A DNA stretch of 29,454 nt from Seminavis robusta (GCA_903772945.1 CAICTM010001431.1:1-29454), one strand, 5' to 3'; positions 8,554-20,742 are shown, numbered from the stretch's first letter. The notes: generated by a model from the sequence alone, not told the origin. Numbers and translations: made by a program.

Positions 8554-10451
8554 TCATAGGCTGGTCCAAGTCCAAGCGTCCGTCCAGATGGAAGGGATTT
8601 CTCGGAGTAATCCATAGTGAATATTGTGGACCGAGAAGTCTCCCCGCTCTTCGCTCTTCAGTACAGTGCACAAACATTCCACAAGAGTGTCTTGGTTGAC
8701 ATCTGGTGCACGCAGCTTGGCTCTGCCGTGGCGGTTTAGGATCGCGTAGAACATCGATTCACAACGAAAAACATTCCCGTACTCGAGTGATGTGTTGTGC
8801 TCCTTCATCAGACTGAGAATTTTGTCTGTTTCTGAAACACTGCACCCATAGTAGAAAAGTTTCTTTAGCGAAGTGTTTTCCTTCAGCACTTCAACGACAG
8901 GATCCCATTCTATGAGGGGTGTCCCACACCCTTCGTCACCCAGCGTGAGCTTTTCAAGTCGACCCATCGAAAGAATATCCGCAACCTCCTTGCCCACGTG
9001 AAGCCCTCCAAAATCGACGTTGCCACAGAATGCCAATGATCGTAGTGCTGGAAGTGTTTGGAGCTGTTCAACATGCCGCGTGTCCAGTCAATACGAAGAG
9101 ACGAAGTACCACAGACAAACTCAAACAATTCCAAAGTGCTGTGGTGGGCAATTGGAGAAGGCACCCATCCATCCTGACAAATATTGCACCTTTGAACATA
9201 AAATTCTTTGACCGTTGCCGCCACGACAGAGAGTAGCTCACTGAGTGGAGTCGCGTTGTCGAGGGAAAAATCGCTCAAGAAAGGACTTTGATGCCATGAT
9301 GGGCCTGAATGATGTCTTTGCTGACTGCACAGAGTTCTTGGCCATTCATGACAGTTCCCGCCTCATAATCTATGGGGAGGGACAGACAAAGGTTTTTTCA
9401 ACTCGCGGCAGGACTGCACAGCAGCCACCATCAGATTCTTTCCCTCCTGGTCCTCTGGAAACCCCGCTGGGATTAGAAGCTCCAAATCTTCCAGTAGCAG
9501 ATCATTTGGGCAGCAATGAAGGTGATTCAGAGTTGCAATGAATACATGTACGTCCATGCTCATAGAACCATGTATGAATCGGAGGGTCTTGAGTTTTGAG
9601 AGAATTGTTGTTGCAGAAAGCAATGTGCCCATAGTCCAGTCGTCCTCTTCAAATACAAGCGAATCAACTCCGCATAGATTGACCAATGCTTTCACCATGA
9701 AAGGAGACCAAACTTTCCCAAAACCATCAGTTAGAGCTTTGACAAAGAACTCGTCATAATATTCGGAATGCGTGTCTGACTTTGGGCCGTGCTTCAGCAT
9801 GGACTCCAGAATCTGCTTAGCCTGTGGGAAAGCCGGAGAGGGCTCCGCCTCGAAATCGTCGGCAACATCTCTTGAGCCACAACGGTCTAGAAACAATTCA
9901 ATTGGATAGTAATCGTCATGGTCGGGACACTCGAAGAAAAGACTTGAAAATTCTTCCACCAAGAGTCGAACGACGCCTGTGTCTCCTTGTCCAAAAAGAC
10001 AGAAATCAGCGATTGGATTTGGGCTGAAATTGAAACTTCCCAGCCAGCCATTGTATCTTGAACTTGACGGAGTTGGAGCATGAGCTTTCCACATGGAGCA
10101 AACCTCTTGCATGACGGAGAGCGGAGCACCGGCTCGGAGAAAATAGGGGAAGACAGAATCGCCGTTGAAGGGTTTTGCCACAAGCATTGGATGCTGTCTC
10201 AAGAGTGAGATTGCCAGATGAACTGGAAAATATTCACCCCGTGTCTTGCGTTTCTCCTTCTCCAAAAAGCAGTTGCGCTTGAGAATATCATGAGCGGTCT
10301 TTCGACCTACCGGTGTCGCGCTAGGAGCAGCAGTAGTACATGTTGCCACTACTACCGTGTTCTTGTTCGCTTCCTGTAAACGTCTTCGCTTCATCTCCTG
10401 TTCAAGCTCCTCCAAGGAACAGTCTTCCAGTAGGCGCTTCTCTCCACTCAT
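8554..10451 (-). pseudogene. LRR/ankyrin-type protein gene broken by three frameshifts
   Basis: Starts at ATG 10451 (MSGEKRLLEDCS). The first part has an acidic/basic coiled stretch, then an ankyrin-like region (VHLAISLLRQHP, FLRAGAPLSVMQEVC, GDTGVVRLLVEEF), then leucine-rich repeats. The frame breaks three times. At about 9398-9403, in an A6 run, dropping one A restores LKNLCLSLPIDYEAG. At about 9276-9279, adding one T restores IKVLSLSDFSLDNA. At about 9075-9085, a one-base gain restores RHVEQLQTLPALRSLAF. The repaired reading is continuous LRR-like sequence and ends at 8554 after YGLLREIPSIW. Diatoms carry large families of such LRR proteins of unknown function. Three indels against intact neighbours favour a pseudogene; indel errors in the assembly are the alternative. 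Confidence 0.7.
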
Positions 10452-10646
10452 CTTGGATCTATCTGTTCTCCGACGGCCAAACAGCAAATGACACAATGGC
10501 AACCTCGAGTGACAGTCATGACGTCAGAGTCCCGTAATAACTCGTGTCTGAACCTTGGCTTCCGAACTTTGAATCCGTGACTTATTTACTCTAGGGACTC
10601 GACTCGTATCTTTTCCTCATCCATCCATCACCACAAAAAACCGACC

Positions 10647-12749
10647 ATGAAGCCTCCTCAAGACGGCAAGGACTCCATCGAAGGCCTACGCATTGCTTGC
10701 CTAGAACCAGCCGCAACACAAGTGTGTCTCGCCCTTGGCCTGGCCAGCAGCATAGTAGGTGTCACTCATGAATGCGAGCTAGAAGACACCATCCTTCACG
10801 GGGACCCCACAATCCATGTTCTGACGCAAAATGGATTGAAGGACGGAGCGACACAAGCCGAGATCCACCAAGCAGTCAGTAACGAAGGGAAGCGACGAAA
10901 ACAAGCCGAGGCCGAGTTTGACGATGATGATGACAAGGCCAATAGTTTTCCAGTATCTTCATTGTACCCAATTGTGAAGGGTGCGTGGGAACTGGCCAAA
11001 CCCAACTTGGTCTTTACACAGGATCTCTGTGCTGTCTGTGCTCCCACGCCCTTGGATGTAGAGCGTGTTGCCGGGTCTTCTGCCGATAATAGCCAGCTGG
11101 TGACTGTATCGCTGCAACCCAAGTCTCTACAAGAAGTGGCAGAAACTTTTGTGACGGTGGCAGAACATTGCTTTGACAAGAGCATACTCAATTGTGGCAC
11201 AAATCATCCTGGCAAAAGACTGCAAGAGTCATTTTGGAAGGATCTCGAGACCCTGCGCAATGCTATTGAAGCGAACCGTGACAAGACATTGTCAAAACCA
11301 AAATTACTCATGTTGGAATGGCTCTCTCCACCCTTCTCCGGTGGCCACTGGGTACACGACATGATGGATTATGCATGTGTCGAGTCGGCCATGCCTGCCA
11401 CTGGCTCCAACAAAAAATCTCCCTGTATTTCATGGTCGAACATTACAAAAAGTGACCCCGATGGTGTCCTGGTGGGATGTTGCGGCTTTTCTCTTGAACG
11501 AAATGCCGAGGATTCACGTGCCACCCAACAATTCCACAAGTTGCGAGCCGATATCTTTGCCTGCGATGGAAACAGCTACTTTGCACAACCCACACCGTTG
11601 CTAGTGCATGGAGTGGCCATACTGGCTACTTGTGCCTATCAGAAGCAACCTCGCGTCTTGCAAGCCATTGACCAGTGCTACCAGTTCTTTACCACACCAC
11701 TGATACCATCGTCGTCCGCGATGGGTTTGGAAGGCGTAACATTGAATCCATTGCCAACCAATGGAAACAACGACAAGTCAGTCAGCAACAGTATTGCCGG
11801 AATTGTCGACGTGGAGGATCTAGGGAATGGCTATTACGAATTGCACCAAAAGGCATGCCAAGAGCAAAAGACAACCTACATTGATCCAGCCACGGGGTAT
11901 CAGGTGTTTACCGAGGTTGCCCATCGTAATCGTGGCAAGTGTTGTGGATCGGGATGCCGGCATTGCCCCTACAATCACGTCAATGTCAAAGACAAGTTGA
12001 ATCGAATCTCGCAACCATCATTGCTCTACCAAGCACCCTCCAGCGAGCTGTTTGGCTGCCCAGATAATGATGATGATTGCAACGCACAACCAGTCAAGGT
12101 ACTCTTCTTTAGCGGCGGAAAAGACTCCTTCCTGACGATTCGAGCGCTGGTCCGACAACACCAACAAGAATCCTTTGGACTAGTACTCTTGACAACCTTT
12201 GATGCCGATAGTCGAACAATTGCCCATCAGGAAGTCTCCATTGAAGATGTCATGCGACAAGCCCAACACTTGAAAATATCCCTGCTCGGTGTGCCATTGC
12301 ATCGTGGAAGCGGCCAGAGCTACAAGGACCGCATCATTCAGGCCCTCCAGGCATTGGATCGTTGGAATGTCACCTCCCTGGTCTTTGGCGATCTACATCT
12401 AGAGCACATCAAAGATTGGCGCGAATCCGCCATGGGTCCGCTCGGTTATAGTCTCGAGTATCCAGTGTGGAAAGTCCCGTACGACGACCTCATGAATGAC
12501 TTGGATGAATCGCGAGTTCCCTGTGTTGTGTCCGGGTCAACCTGTGACTTTGTGGCTGTTGGTACCCCGTTTGATCGAACGTTCTACAACAAACTTGTGA
12601 CGGAGGCACCCGAGGGACCGGCCGTGGAGACGACGAAGGATGGTGCTTCGATTGTAAGAAGGATAGATGCCTTTGGAGAGAACGGCGAATTCCATTCCCT
12701 GGCCCAAGTTTGGAATGTGACGAGAGAGCAAGCACAGGGAATCAAATAG
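10647..12749 (+). CDS. three-module protein: BtuF-like domain, DUF5522 motif, Dph6-like PP-loop ATPase
   Basis: Intronless, 700 residues, ATG at 10647 (context CCGACCATGA). Residues about 13-345 resemble the cytosolic BtuF/FecB-like family annotated as cobalamin-binding: IACLEPAATQVCLALGL, VGVTHECE, LVFTQDLCAVCAPT at 121-134, LEWLSPPFSGGHW at 223-235, and the CDGNSYFAQPTPLLVHG block at 306-322. An acidic insert (FDDDDDK) lies near 91-97. Residues 410-443 carry the DUF5522-type Cys motif RGKCCGSGCRHCPY. Residues 483-650 form an N-type PP-loop ATP pyrophosphatase with FFSGGKDS at 487-494 and FGDLHLEHIKDWRE at 580-593, as in diphthine-ammonia ligase-like proteins. There is no signal or transit peptide, so the protein is probably cytosolic. 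The substrate is unknown. Only 195 bp separate its start from that of the divergent LRR gene. Confidence 0.9.
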   Translation: MKPPQDGKDSIEGLRIACLEPAATQVCLALGLASSIVGVTHECELEDTILHGDPTIHVLTQNGLKDGATQAEIHQAVSNEGKRRKQAEAEFDDDDDKANSFPVSSLYPIVKGAWELAKPNLVFTQDLCAVCAPTPLDVERVAGSSADNSQLVTVSLQPKSLQEVAETFVTVAEHCFDKSILNCGTNHPGKRLQESFWKDLETLRNAIEANRDKTLSKPKLLMLEWLSPPFSGGHWVHDMMDYACVESAMPATGSNKKSPCISWSNITKSDPDGVLVGCCGFSLERNAEDSRATQQFHKLRADIFACDGNSYFAQPTPLLVHGVAILATCAYQKQPRVLQAIDQCYQFFTTPLIPSSSAMGLEGVTLNPLPTNGNNDKSVSNSIAGIVDVEDLGNGYYELHQKACQEQKTTYIDPATGYQVFTEVAHRNRGKCCGSGCRHCPYNHVNVKDKLNRISQPSLLYQAPSSELFGCPDNDDDCNAQPVKVLFFSGGKDSFLTIRALVRQHQQESFGLVLLTTFDADSRTIAHQEVSIEDVMRQAQHLKISLLGVPLHRGSGQSYKDRIIQALQALDRWNVTSLVFGDLHLEHIKDWRESAMGPLGYSLEYPVWKVPYDDLMNDLDESRVPCVVSGSTCDFVAVGTPFDRTFYNKLVTEAPEGPAVETTKDGASIVRRIDAFGENGEFHSLAQVWNVTREQAQGIK

Positions 12750-13064
12750 ATTGTTTTTGTCAGGGAGTACTTGATCCCGCCGAACTAGCTCCAAATCGTT
12801 TTGTATCTAGTTGTAGCTAGCCCATGTGGAGGTGTGACTACTGGCTAGAAAGCTATCTCAGGTATCGAAACCATGGAACCAGTACATGTAAGACAACACA
12901 ATTGAAAACGACCTAATTGTGCAGGTACCGTCTGGAACCGCCACACTCGACCAGGGAAGCATGAGAGCACTGACTGTGACCTCACCAAAGCTCTGACTAG
13001 CAAGCTCAACCAGTACAATGCAGATTGCACATCTTCAGTTGAATGCCGCCGCTGGACCATCTGG
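12750..13064. other. intergenic, convergent 3' ends
   Basis: 315 bp between the three-module gene and the STAND ATPase gene. No structure supported beyond short GTACC words. Confidence 0.35.
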
Positions 13065-16000
13065 CTACCGGTGGGTACTAGAGCCCAGTGTTGACGGGGA
13101 TATTGTGTAGCCTGCGACGACGTCGGTGGGACGAGGAAGCAAATCTTTGTGCTTCTCGAGGAGCATTTCGGCTTTCTTTCGAGCTCCCCATTCAACGTAC
13201 AAGGAGTATGCCACAGTAAGATGATGTAGTGCTCGTTGGCCATCTGTTGGCATCAAGAAGTTACCGAACCGTTCGTTCATTAGAGCTGAATCATGAATGA
13301 AGCCTCCTCGCGTAGCCAAGGCAATAGCCTTCTCAAGCTTCGACGTCGCCTCACCGGTTTTGTCTTTCAACGCTAACATCTCTCCTTCCAGCGCCATTTT
13401 GTAGTGTTGAACGTTGGGGTTGCCTTTCTTGGCGTAGTTGTCGAGCTTCAACGATAGAAACTTGGCATGCTTCAAGTACTTCTTTTTCTTTTGGGTTTTG
13501 TACGTGTCGATCAACGACGTCCCCATGTAATATGGGAGGCAAAAGTTTGGAGGGTACCTGGGAACGATGGCAAGAGAAACGTGAAATATCACGTCGAATC
13601 TACAAAGGGCACACGGCATAATACCCCATACTTGACGTACCATGGGAACTTTTTGAACAACCACTCGGCGATTTCAATCGCGTGATTTGCTCCCAACGCA
13701 GTGTTACCAAATATCGAGTACAGGAATGCTCGTATCCAGTGGAAGACACCTAGAGCAACAGGAGCAGAATCATGTGTGTCAACGAAGTGGCATTTCGCAG
13801 TGAGAAAGCAGAGACGGGACACTCAATGGATGTTGGCTTACACAAATTGCTTTCCATCTCAGGACTCAAGGTGTTGACCAGAAACTCTTCTTGATCCATG
13901 GCTTCCCCGGTCAAGGTTAAATGATCTTCCGAAAACCCCATCAAGTTGAGTATTGCTTGCCAGCAGATATTGCAGGCTATGTACATTCTCTCGCGACCCA
14001 GTTTTTTCATCTGACCGAAGTAAACTCGACAGTCATCAAGGAGACCCTCCAACGGCCTGCCGGCCAGCATGGCTACGGTAACGTAGGTACCGACGCAGTA
14101 CAACGCACTGTCAATATCACCGTTCGCCAGTCCTTGCAAAGAAGCAGCGAAAGTTGCAATTAGTAGACCACCCATAAAGCAAACCAATGAGAAAAACAAG
14201 AGAACCACACAGTTGGCAATGGAGACAAGACGAACGTACCCACTTCGTAGCCTTCGAGCAGTGGCTTCACACTGCTGTTCAGTGGTTGCGTCCAGGCGAA
14301 CGTGAAGAACGAGGATAGAAAAACTGTTCTGGCTTGACATATTTGTGGATTTGGTAACATAGGCATCAAATCTTTGGAGGTTGTTGCGTAAAGGGACGCT
14401 CCTTGAAGGTCACCAAAGACAGCCAGCATCAACATGGCGACCAGAGCAAATGCCGGGGGGGAAGCATCACATAAACCATGTTTCAATGTGAAGCTCAGCA
14501 TTCGATGAGCGATCAGCGGAAACACAGGACTGGACGCTATGATAGCAATGGCGCAGTATTTGTCGAGTACAAGCATGGCAGCAACCACTTTGGGATCTTG
14601 CGCCACCGGCAACTTGGATATGAATTCCTCGCTGAGCTTCTTTTTCGTTCCCTTGATGGCTACTAGTGTTTTTACTGTCCCACACACCAAGCTGATTCCT
14701 GAACGGGGGATACGGCATCCCAGCTCCTTCAAATAACTCGAACAGAGCGACATGGCCTCTTCAAATCGACCGTCCTGTGACTCAAGTATGGACGCTTTCG
14801 ATAAGACAAGTGGAAGCTTTTCCAACGGCTTGATATTGTCTCTCTGAAGGACTTCGTCTGTCAAGGCCATAACGTACTCGTGGCTTCCCAGGCAAGTCTC
14901 TGCTCGACAGGATGTCGTGTAGAGACCCAATGTGAGTTCGGCGCATGTTTCCCACTTGTCCTCGGGCAATAGATCAAGACCGCTGCGAGCGTACGTTGCA
15001 GCATTCTCGACAGCCGAGCGAAACGCTGCAGCGTTTGCTGCTCTAAGGTTCAAGCTTGCCAGTTGCAACCTATCTTCTCTTGTGGCTGGAGGGGTACCGT
15101 TGTTGAGGAGGTTTGTGACGACAAAGACGGCCGAGTCCAGCTGAGTTTCGCTAAGCTTCTCGAGAAGAGTTGATCCAATTTCTTTCTCCAAGCATCTCCG
15201 GGCTTCACCGGACACCAGCAATATCGCCGCCTCTGGTTGGTGCATTTTCGGGGAAAGACGCCTGGTGAGAAGATGCACCCCTTTGCTCTCGAAAAGAAAT
15301 AGAAGCTCGTAGCAGAACAACTTACCTTGGATAGAGTCGTGAACCCATCTCAAGAACGCCCCTTCTCTTTGCAAAATCGATTCTAAAAGCAGGTTGTCGA
15401 CTATGTCTCCAAACTGCGTTGCCTTTTCATTATCCACTTGCGACGAGAAGTTGCCGTAGAGTGCCTCAAGAATATCCTATTGGAACCGAGCTCCCAGGCA
15501 CCCTGCAAGCTTGAGCACCAACAGAGAGCGGGCGTCAAGGTACCCCATTCTTTGCTTCACCATCTCAGCCACGTTCTCAGTCGAGCCAGTTCCGGTTCTG
15601 ATTTCCTCTGGGTCGAACTTCCATTCATATAAACTCAGATTGAATTCCAAGTAATGATTGTCGCATAAAGACCGGACAAATGTCAATAGAAAGAAAGGAT
15701 TGTTCCTAGTCTTCTCATGACAAATTGGAACCAGCTCGTCTAGTTTGTCTTGGTCATCGGTCGAGAGAATATCTGAGAGGAGACCTCTGGTGGCATCCAT
15801 GTCTAGATTTCCAATCGGGATATCATGAATCTCATACACTGGTCCCTTCATGCTGCTGCCACTGTTGTCTTTGAGTCGTTGTCGTAAATCTCGCACAACT
15901 TTGGAGAAGCTATGGGTCTCGTCAACTTCTTTGGATCTGTAGACGCCAATGATCATGACGCTGGAGCACAAGGGGTCTATCAAGATGATTTCCAGCAAGG

Positions 16001-17327
16001 CCAAGGACGAGAGTCCTGCCCATTGAAGATCGTCAAGTACAATGCAAAGTGGACGGTACTGTTTGGCGATGACGCGGATGAATTTCCGAAACGCATTGTG
16101 GAATCGGCTCTTCTTGGCTTCATGGCTTTCTTGTGACGAGGGCTGTCGGCGGCGCCAAGTCCTGCCGTGTACTCTTCCGTCTGACGACGATGCCGGGGGA
16201 AAGAGTTCGTCAAGATCTTCAAAGGTCTCTACCATGATTCCTCGTTCTGCGGAATCCAAAGCTGACATGAGCTCGTTTTGTAGCGTTTGGTAGAGAGACT
16301 GACTGTCAGCACCAGCGTCCTCCTGTTCCTTCTTTGACAGTAGTAGATTGCCAACCAGTTGCTGGAATGCGCCGACAAATGCAGCATAGGGTTCTTGCAT
16401 TGCCTTGGCTTGGTCAAACTTGCCCCAAAGACAGATCCCTGATTTGGATCCTTGCAGAGGCTTCGCCGTCTCCATGGCCCCCACCGCCAAGGCAGTTTTG
16501 CCAACTCCAGATTCTCCCGACAAGAGTACCAACTGATGGCAACAGTCTCCATGATCATCAGCATTATTCCCATCCATGCCATCCATATTGCATTTGTCAT
16601 CTCCTTCAGATGCTCCAAATGACGTGGTAGATGATGCTAGAGGTCTGCTTGAAGGAGGTGGTAGAGTCTTGCTCAGGCATTCCTGAAGAATCTGCACTTC
16701 CTTTTCTCGTCCGTGCAGTTGGAGTTCGTGAAACCTGAGTCTGTTGGTGCTTGTTGGTATGGAATTTGAACCGCTGCCTTTGGAACTGTTGCGAATTCGA
16801 CCCTGGTTGCTGGGCAAAAATGGAGTGGTCCTGGAGATGTGATCTAGTTCTTCCATAACCTCAGATCCCCTTTTCCGTCTGCCACTACCACTTCTGTTGT
16901 TATTGGACTCGTTTTCTGGATCCGTCAGTGTGCTGATATTATCGTCAAAGGGTCGCACATCATGACACGAAGAATCCTCACGATCGAGGTGCTTGGAAAT
17001 CACAACAGCTCGCCCTGCCCCTTTTATTAGTTGTTCAGTACGACCACTGCAGGTACCGGAAGTATTATCAAACGTATGAACACCGGCAGCCGTGTTGCTG
17101 TTGTCGCCGTTCAGCGCTTGCGATGGATCTTCAAACCTACCACTAGCATAGGTAACATCAGCCGCAGCAACAATATCCGCTGTCGTCAAACGAGAGGATC
17201 GGTTTATACCATTCATACCGCTAGGGAATCCTCGCTGTAGTCCTCGCAGACCGGTATCGCACCCGCCTTTAGGGGCTGGAGGTGACGGGGCGAGACCGCT
17301 AATGTTTCTCGGCGACGTCTTCCTCAT
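13065..17327 (-). CDS. STAND/AAA-type predicted ATPase, four exons, one in-frame TAG
   Basis: Model: exons 17327-14240, 14132-13842, 13749-13641 and 13557-13065 (minus strand). The introns are 107, 92 and 83 bp, starting GTACGT, GTAAGC and GTACGT, and all phases agree. The total is 1,326 codons plus a stop. Residues 1-200 are low-complexity and polar. GREKEVQILQECL opens the ATPase domain. Walker A is GESGVGKTAL near 271-280 and Walker B is LCIVLDDLQW near 427-436. The rest is helical, TPR-like sequence ending in a conserved-looking repeat (LEKAIALATRGGFIHDSALMNERFG). Large predicted ATPases of this layout are common in diatoms, and elsewhere they act as regulatory STAND NTPases (MalT/PknK type). 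Codon 617 (15477-15479) is TAG: the reading ...GARFQ-stop-DILEALYG... continues in the same frame. This gene may therefore be a pseudogene or carry a sequence error. ATG 17327 was chosen because upstream codons in this frame lack ATG. Confidence 0.75.
15477..15479 (-). other. in-frame TAG inside the STAND ATPase gene
   Basis: A single stop codon interrupts one continuous coding frame. No GT-AG intron of plausible length removes it; the only nearby candidate is 26 nt. TGG to TAG is the smallest change that would explain it. Confidence 0.7.
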
Positions 17328-18753
17328 GGTTACCGCTCTTAGTAGTGGGGGTATCAGCAAATCACGCCAGAGCTGGAGAATCACACTTCGGCGACTTACA
17401 GCTATAAGAAACAATGAGCCACCATTCAAGCAGAAGACGGAAACTTGAAAACAGAGCTTCCGTCGAAAGTTTAGATCAGGTAGAATGTACTAGCTAGTAG
17501 TACTAGCTAGTAGTACAGGCCGTAGTACGACAGTACATGTACCAGTACACCAGTACATACAAAGTCATGTACCGGTACCTCCAATCAAATTGTGAGTGTC
17601 CGCTCGAGCATTTAAAAGAATTGACTTTTTGGGTGTCGTCGATGCGACGAAGGAAAGGAGAAGGAGTCACAACGACCGCACACTTGCTTCGGGTACACAC
17701 ACTTGAGTGCATCGCGAGTGGCTTCCCAGCACTCTGGACGGAGGTGGAGCTGGATACTCCATAGATCCATGGTTGTTCTGATCTAGCCTTGAGCGACACA
17801 TACCGATACAGGTTGGTTGTTTCCTGAAGCCACAGCTCACTTTAACTGGCTGTTAGTGATAGAAGGGGAATGAAACTACGAATTGCACTCAAAGCATCCA
17901 GAGCTTGGCCGTTTCACTCCCAGGCATGGTTGTTCCGAAGCAAACACGCAGGATTTTGCTCCAGATCTCGCCGTCATGGTTGATGATACCTGTACGATGT
18001 AGATACTTCCACGCATCTCCCCATCATCTTTGCGTGGCCGGCGGCCTTCGGTTGAATTGGTCTGAACTAAGATTTGCTTCTTGCTGCTGCAACTATAGAA
18101 GCCTTCAGTTTCACCACTCGCTACCGTATGACTTGCCTCAAAGAGCTTGAGCCTGGATGCGGTTCCTTGAGAGAAACCGTTGGTTTGGGTTGCGAGGAAC
18201 TCTCCCAAGGTGCGATGAGAAAATCGCAGGCTGTACAATTCGAACTTTGGCCGAATGACGATCGAATCGAATCAATCGAATTGAATTGAAAGCGCTAACT
18301 CTAACAAGTTGAAGTCGGAAAGCGAGAGTGACGTCATAGACCCCACCGGTACATGCTCCGAAATCTGACGTCGGGGCCTGACAGGTGCCACCAACACCAC
18401 AGCAACAAAAACAACAAGTTGCGTTTTTCTTTTTCTGACACATTGGCTTAGTCATCTGTGGTCACTGCAGCTTTTGCCACTTGGTTGTTGTTGGTGAAGT
18501 AGTCAGACGAAAAGTCGCCGCCAATTGAATCAGCCAATCCCACCTCCAGTAAGCATTCTGCAACTGCATCCCCAAAACCTCCCGTCGACAGATACCCACT
18601 CTTTACAGGTCAAGAACTACTAGAGTAGTCAGCAGCTCAGCTCAGCTCAGCTCAGCACACAACATAGACAAAGTCACACCTGCGCCGGTGGCAAAATTAG
18701 ATCAACGGGCTCCGAGTCGATTCTCTTCCAACTAGTAGAATTTCTGCATAAAC
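17328..18753. other. long divergent intergenic region
   Basis: 1.4 kb between the ATPase gene (-) and TerC (+). It contains CTAG-rich tracts at 17490-17510 and a GTACCGGTAC palindrome at 17569-17578. An AATCG/AATTG-type short tandem tract lies at 18261-18290 and a CAGCT pentamer array at 18633-18656. Small frames at 17876-18238 (-) and 17537-17764 (+) lack recognisable domains and are not called as genes. Confidence 0.4.
18633..18656. repeat. CAGCT pentamer microsatellite
   Basis: Nearly five tandem CAGCT units, about 100 bp upstream of the TerC start codon, in its probable promoter or 5' UTR. Confidence 0.7.
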
Positions 18754-20159
18754 ATGGGTGAAAGAAATAGTGGCAACGACAATCATCGGGTACAGCCGCT
18801 TGTGCGAAGACGGCCCTCGACGGGGACTCGACAAATTCATTGTCATCACCAGCCATGGCTGTTGGCGGTGACCGTTGCGGTCTGCGTTTTGGTTTCTTCT
18901 GCGGATGCCTTTCAGACACTCTCGAGTGCTCGAATACTGCCATCTGGAGGCTTGAGGACGGTGCCTTTCGCCTTTTGTCACTCCAAAAGAACCAACCGAG
19001 CATCCTTCTTGAATCTACTGCGAGAACCTCGAGTAGATGATGGACTCAGTGATGAAAGCGTAGAACGGATGGTTCTGGAATCCGCCAGCGGCAGTGGCAA
19101 TATCAGCTCAGATGCAGCCACCACCACACCACCGGAAACTGATCTTTCATTGGATTTGGCAACGACGACGGCGGCGCAAGAGCAACTCATTTACAAGTCG
19201 GCCATCTCTCGTACTCTGGCATGGGTCGGAGCAGCGTCTCTGTTCGGAGCCTTTTTATTGGTCGGGTTTGGACCTCAAACGAGCGAAGAGTTCTTTGCTG
19301 GATACCTTGTGGAACAGAGTCTATCCGTGGACAATCTATTCGTGTTTCTACTGCTATTCGAGTACTTCAAGGTCCCACTCGAAAGTCAAGATCGCATCTT
19401 GAACTGGGGTATCGTTGGAGCCATTGTCATGCGAGCTGCCATGATTGGAATTGGCGCTGCGGCACTGCAAAATTTCCACGAAATCCTCTTGGTGTTTGCG
19501 GCTATTCTGGTATACAGCTCCGCAAAGGCGCTCATCCCAGGAGACGAAGACGAAGATGAGGAAGACCCCAGTGAGAATGCCATTGTCAAATTCTCCCAAA
19601 ACCTCATGAAGTCGACGCAAGAATTTGACGGAGACCGTTTCTTTACCATGGTCGATGGCGTCAAGATGGCCACGCCATTGTTCATTTGTATGATTGCTGT
19701 GGAAATCAGCGATGTTGTCTTTGCCGTGGACAGTATACCGGCGGTCTTTGGTGTCACAGAGGTAACTATCTATCTATCGCAGAGGCAGATTCGATTCTAC
19801 GCTTTCTGCAGGGATCGATCCTTCTGAAGCAAGCCACTTCTAACCACTCACTGCTTCTTTCTTCGCTGCCACACTGACAACAGAACCCCCTTGTGGTCTT
19901 CAGCTCCAATATGTTTGCTATTATGGGCCTTCGTAGTCTGTACACGATCCTGTCCAAGGCAGCTGCAGATCTCAAATACCTAGAACCAGCAGTCGCTGTC
20001 GTGCTGGGATTTATTGGATCGAAGATGATTGCAGAATACTGCGGATACCAAATTCCGACGGAGATTGCACTCGTCGTAGTCGCTGGATTGTTGAGCACCG
20101 GGGTTGGGCTGTCATTATGGGAGAAAAAGCAAGAGGCAACTGCAGAGGATCTGTCTTGA
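18754..20159 (+). CDS. plastid TerC family membrane protein
   Basis: Exons 18754-19761 and 19884-20159 (122-bp GT-AG intron, phase 0); product 427 residues. Residues 34-52 are a hydrophobic signal ending SSADA-FQ, followed by a Ser/Arg-rich transit-like stretch, so plastid import is likely. The TerC domain begins near residue 150 and runs to about 415. It has the conserved acidic membrane motif EQSLSVDNLFVFLLLFEYFKVP at 187-208 and AVEISDVVFAVDSIPAVFGVTE at 315-336. The second exon opens with NPLVVFSSNMFAIMGLRSLY. A highly acidic loop (GDEDEDEEDPSE, 263-274) lies between membrane spans. Bacterial TerC/Alx proteins act in metal (Mn) export and tellurite resistance. The Arabidopsis plastid homologue is needed for thylakoid biogenesis, which is the likelier role here. 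Confidence 0.92.
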
Positions 20160-20742
20160 GGATCCAGCTCACTTCCTAACCCCCGAAGCAACGAAAGGGG
20201 CGGTGATGTGAACGTTGTCCCCAACATAATGGCCTTGATTAGACCATACCCACAGCCGAGAAAACAACCTGATCCGGCATACCGTACGTAGCGTGCTTTT
20301 ACTAAGGTGTTTCAATAAAAAAGAAAATAGACATCAATCTTCTTCGCTACTGGTAGCTGCGGTACCAACAGGAGCTACAATGCATAGAGATTTCCAGTAT
20401 TTCGATGAGAACACATGGAAAAGATCGAGGAAAACTAACACCGCTGTGAACTCGATTACTAGGTATTACGGTATTACTACTACTTTTACCGTACAGAGGA
20501 GTCCGGCCTACTTCCTAATACTCATCACCTTCCCAGACATGAAATGATGGATAGCTAATAGCTAGCTAGATGTGTAATCCGGCTACTTTAGAGGCATGCC
20601 TTTAACCCAGCCTGCGAAGCCACAAACGAATCGAATCCTCCGCTAGAATCCCATGTCGTCAAGCGGGAGCGATCAACTCTGGAAATCAGATGCAAACACG
20701 GAGACCAAATCGAGCGAATTGGATTTATGTAAGAATCCTTTA
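20160..20742. other. intergenic, convergent 3' ends
   Basis: 583 bp after TerC. AATAAA at 20314-20319 could be its polyadenylation signal. A CTAGCTAG word lies at 20562-20569. No gene supported. Confidence 0.35.

Noticed and set aside
17876..18238. 120-residue minus-strand frame
   Set aside because: No ATG start at its 5' end, no recognisable domain, and no splice partner found.
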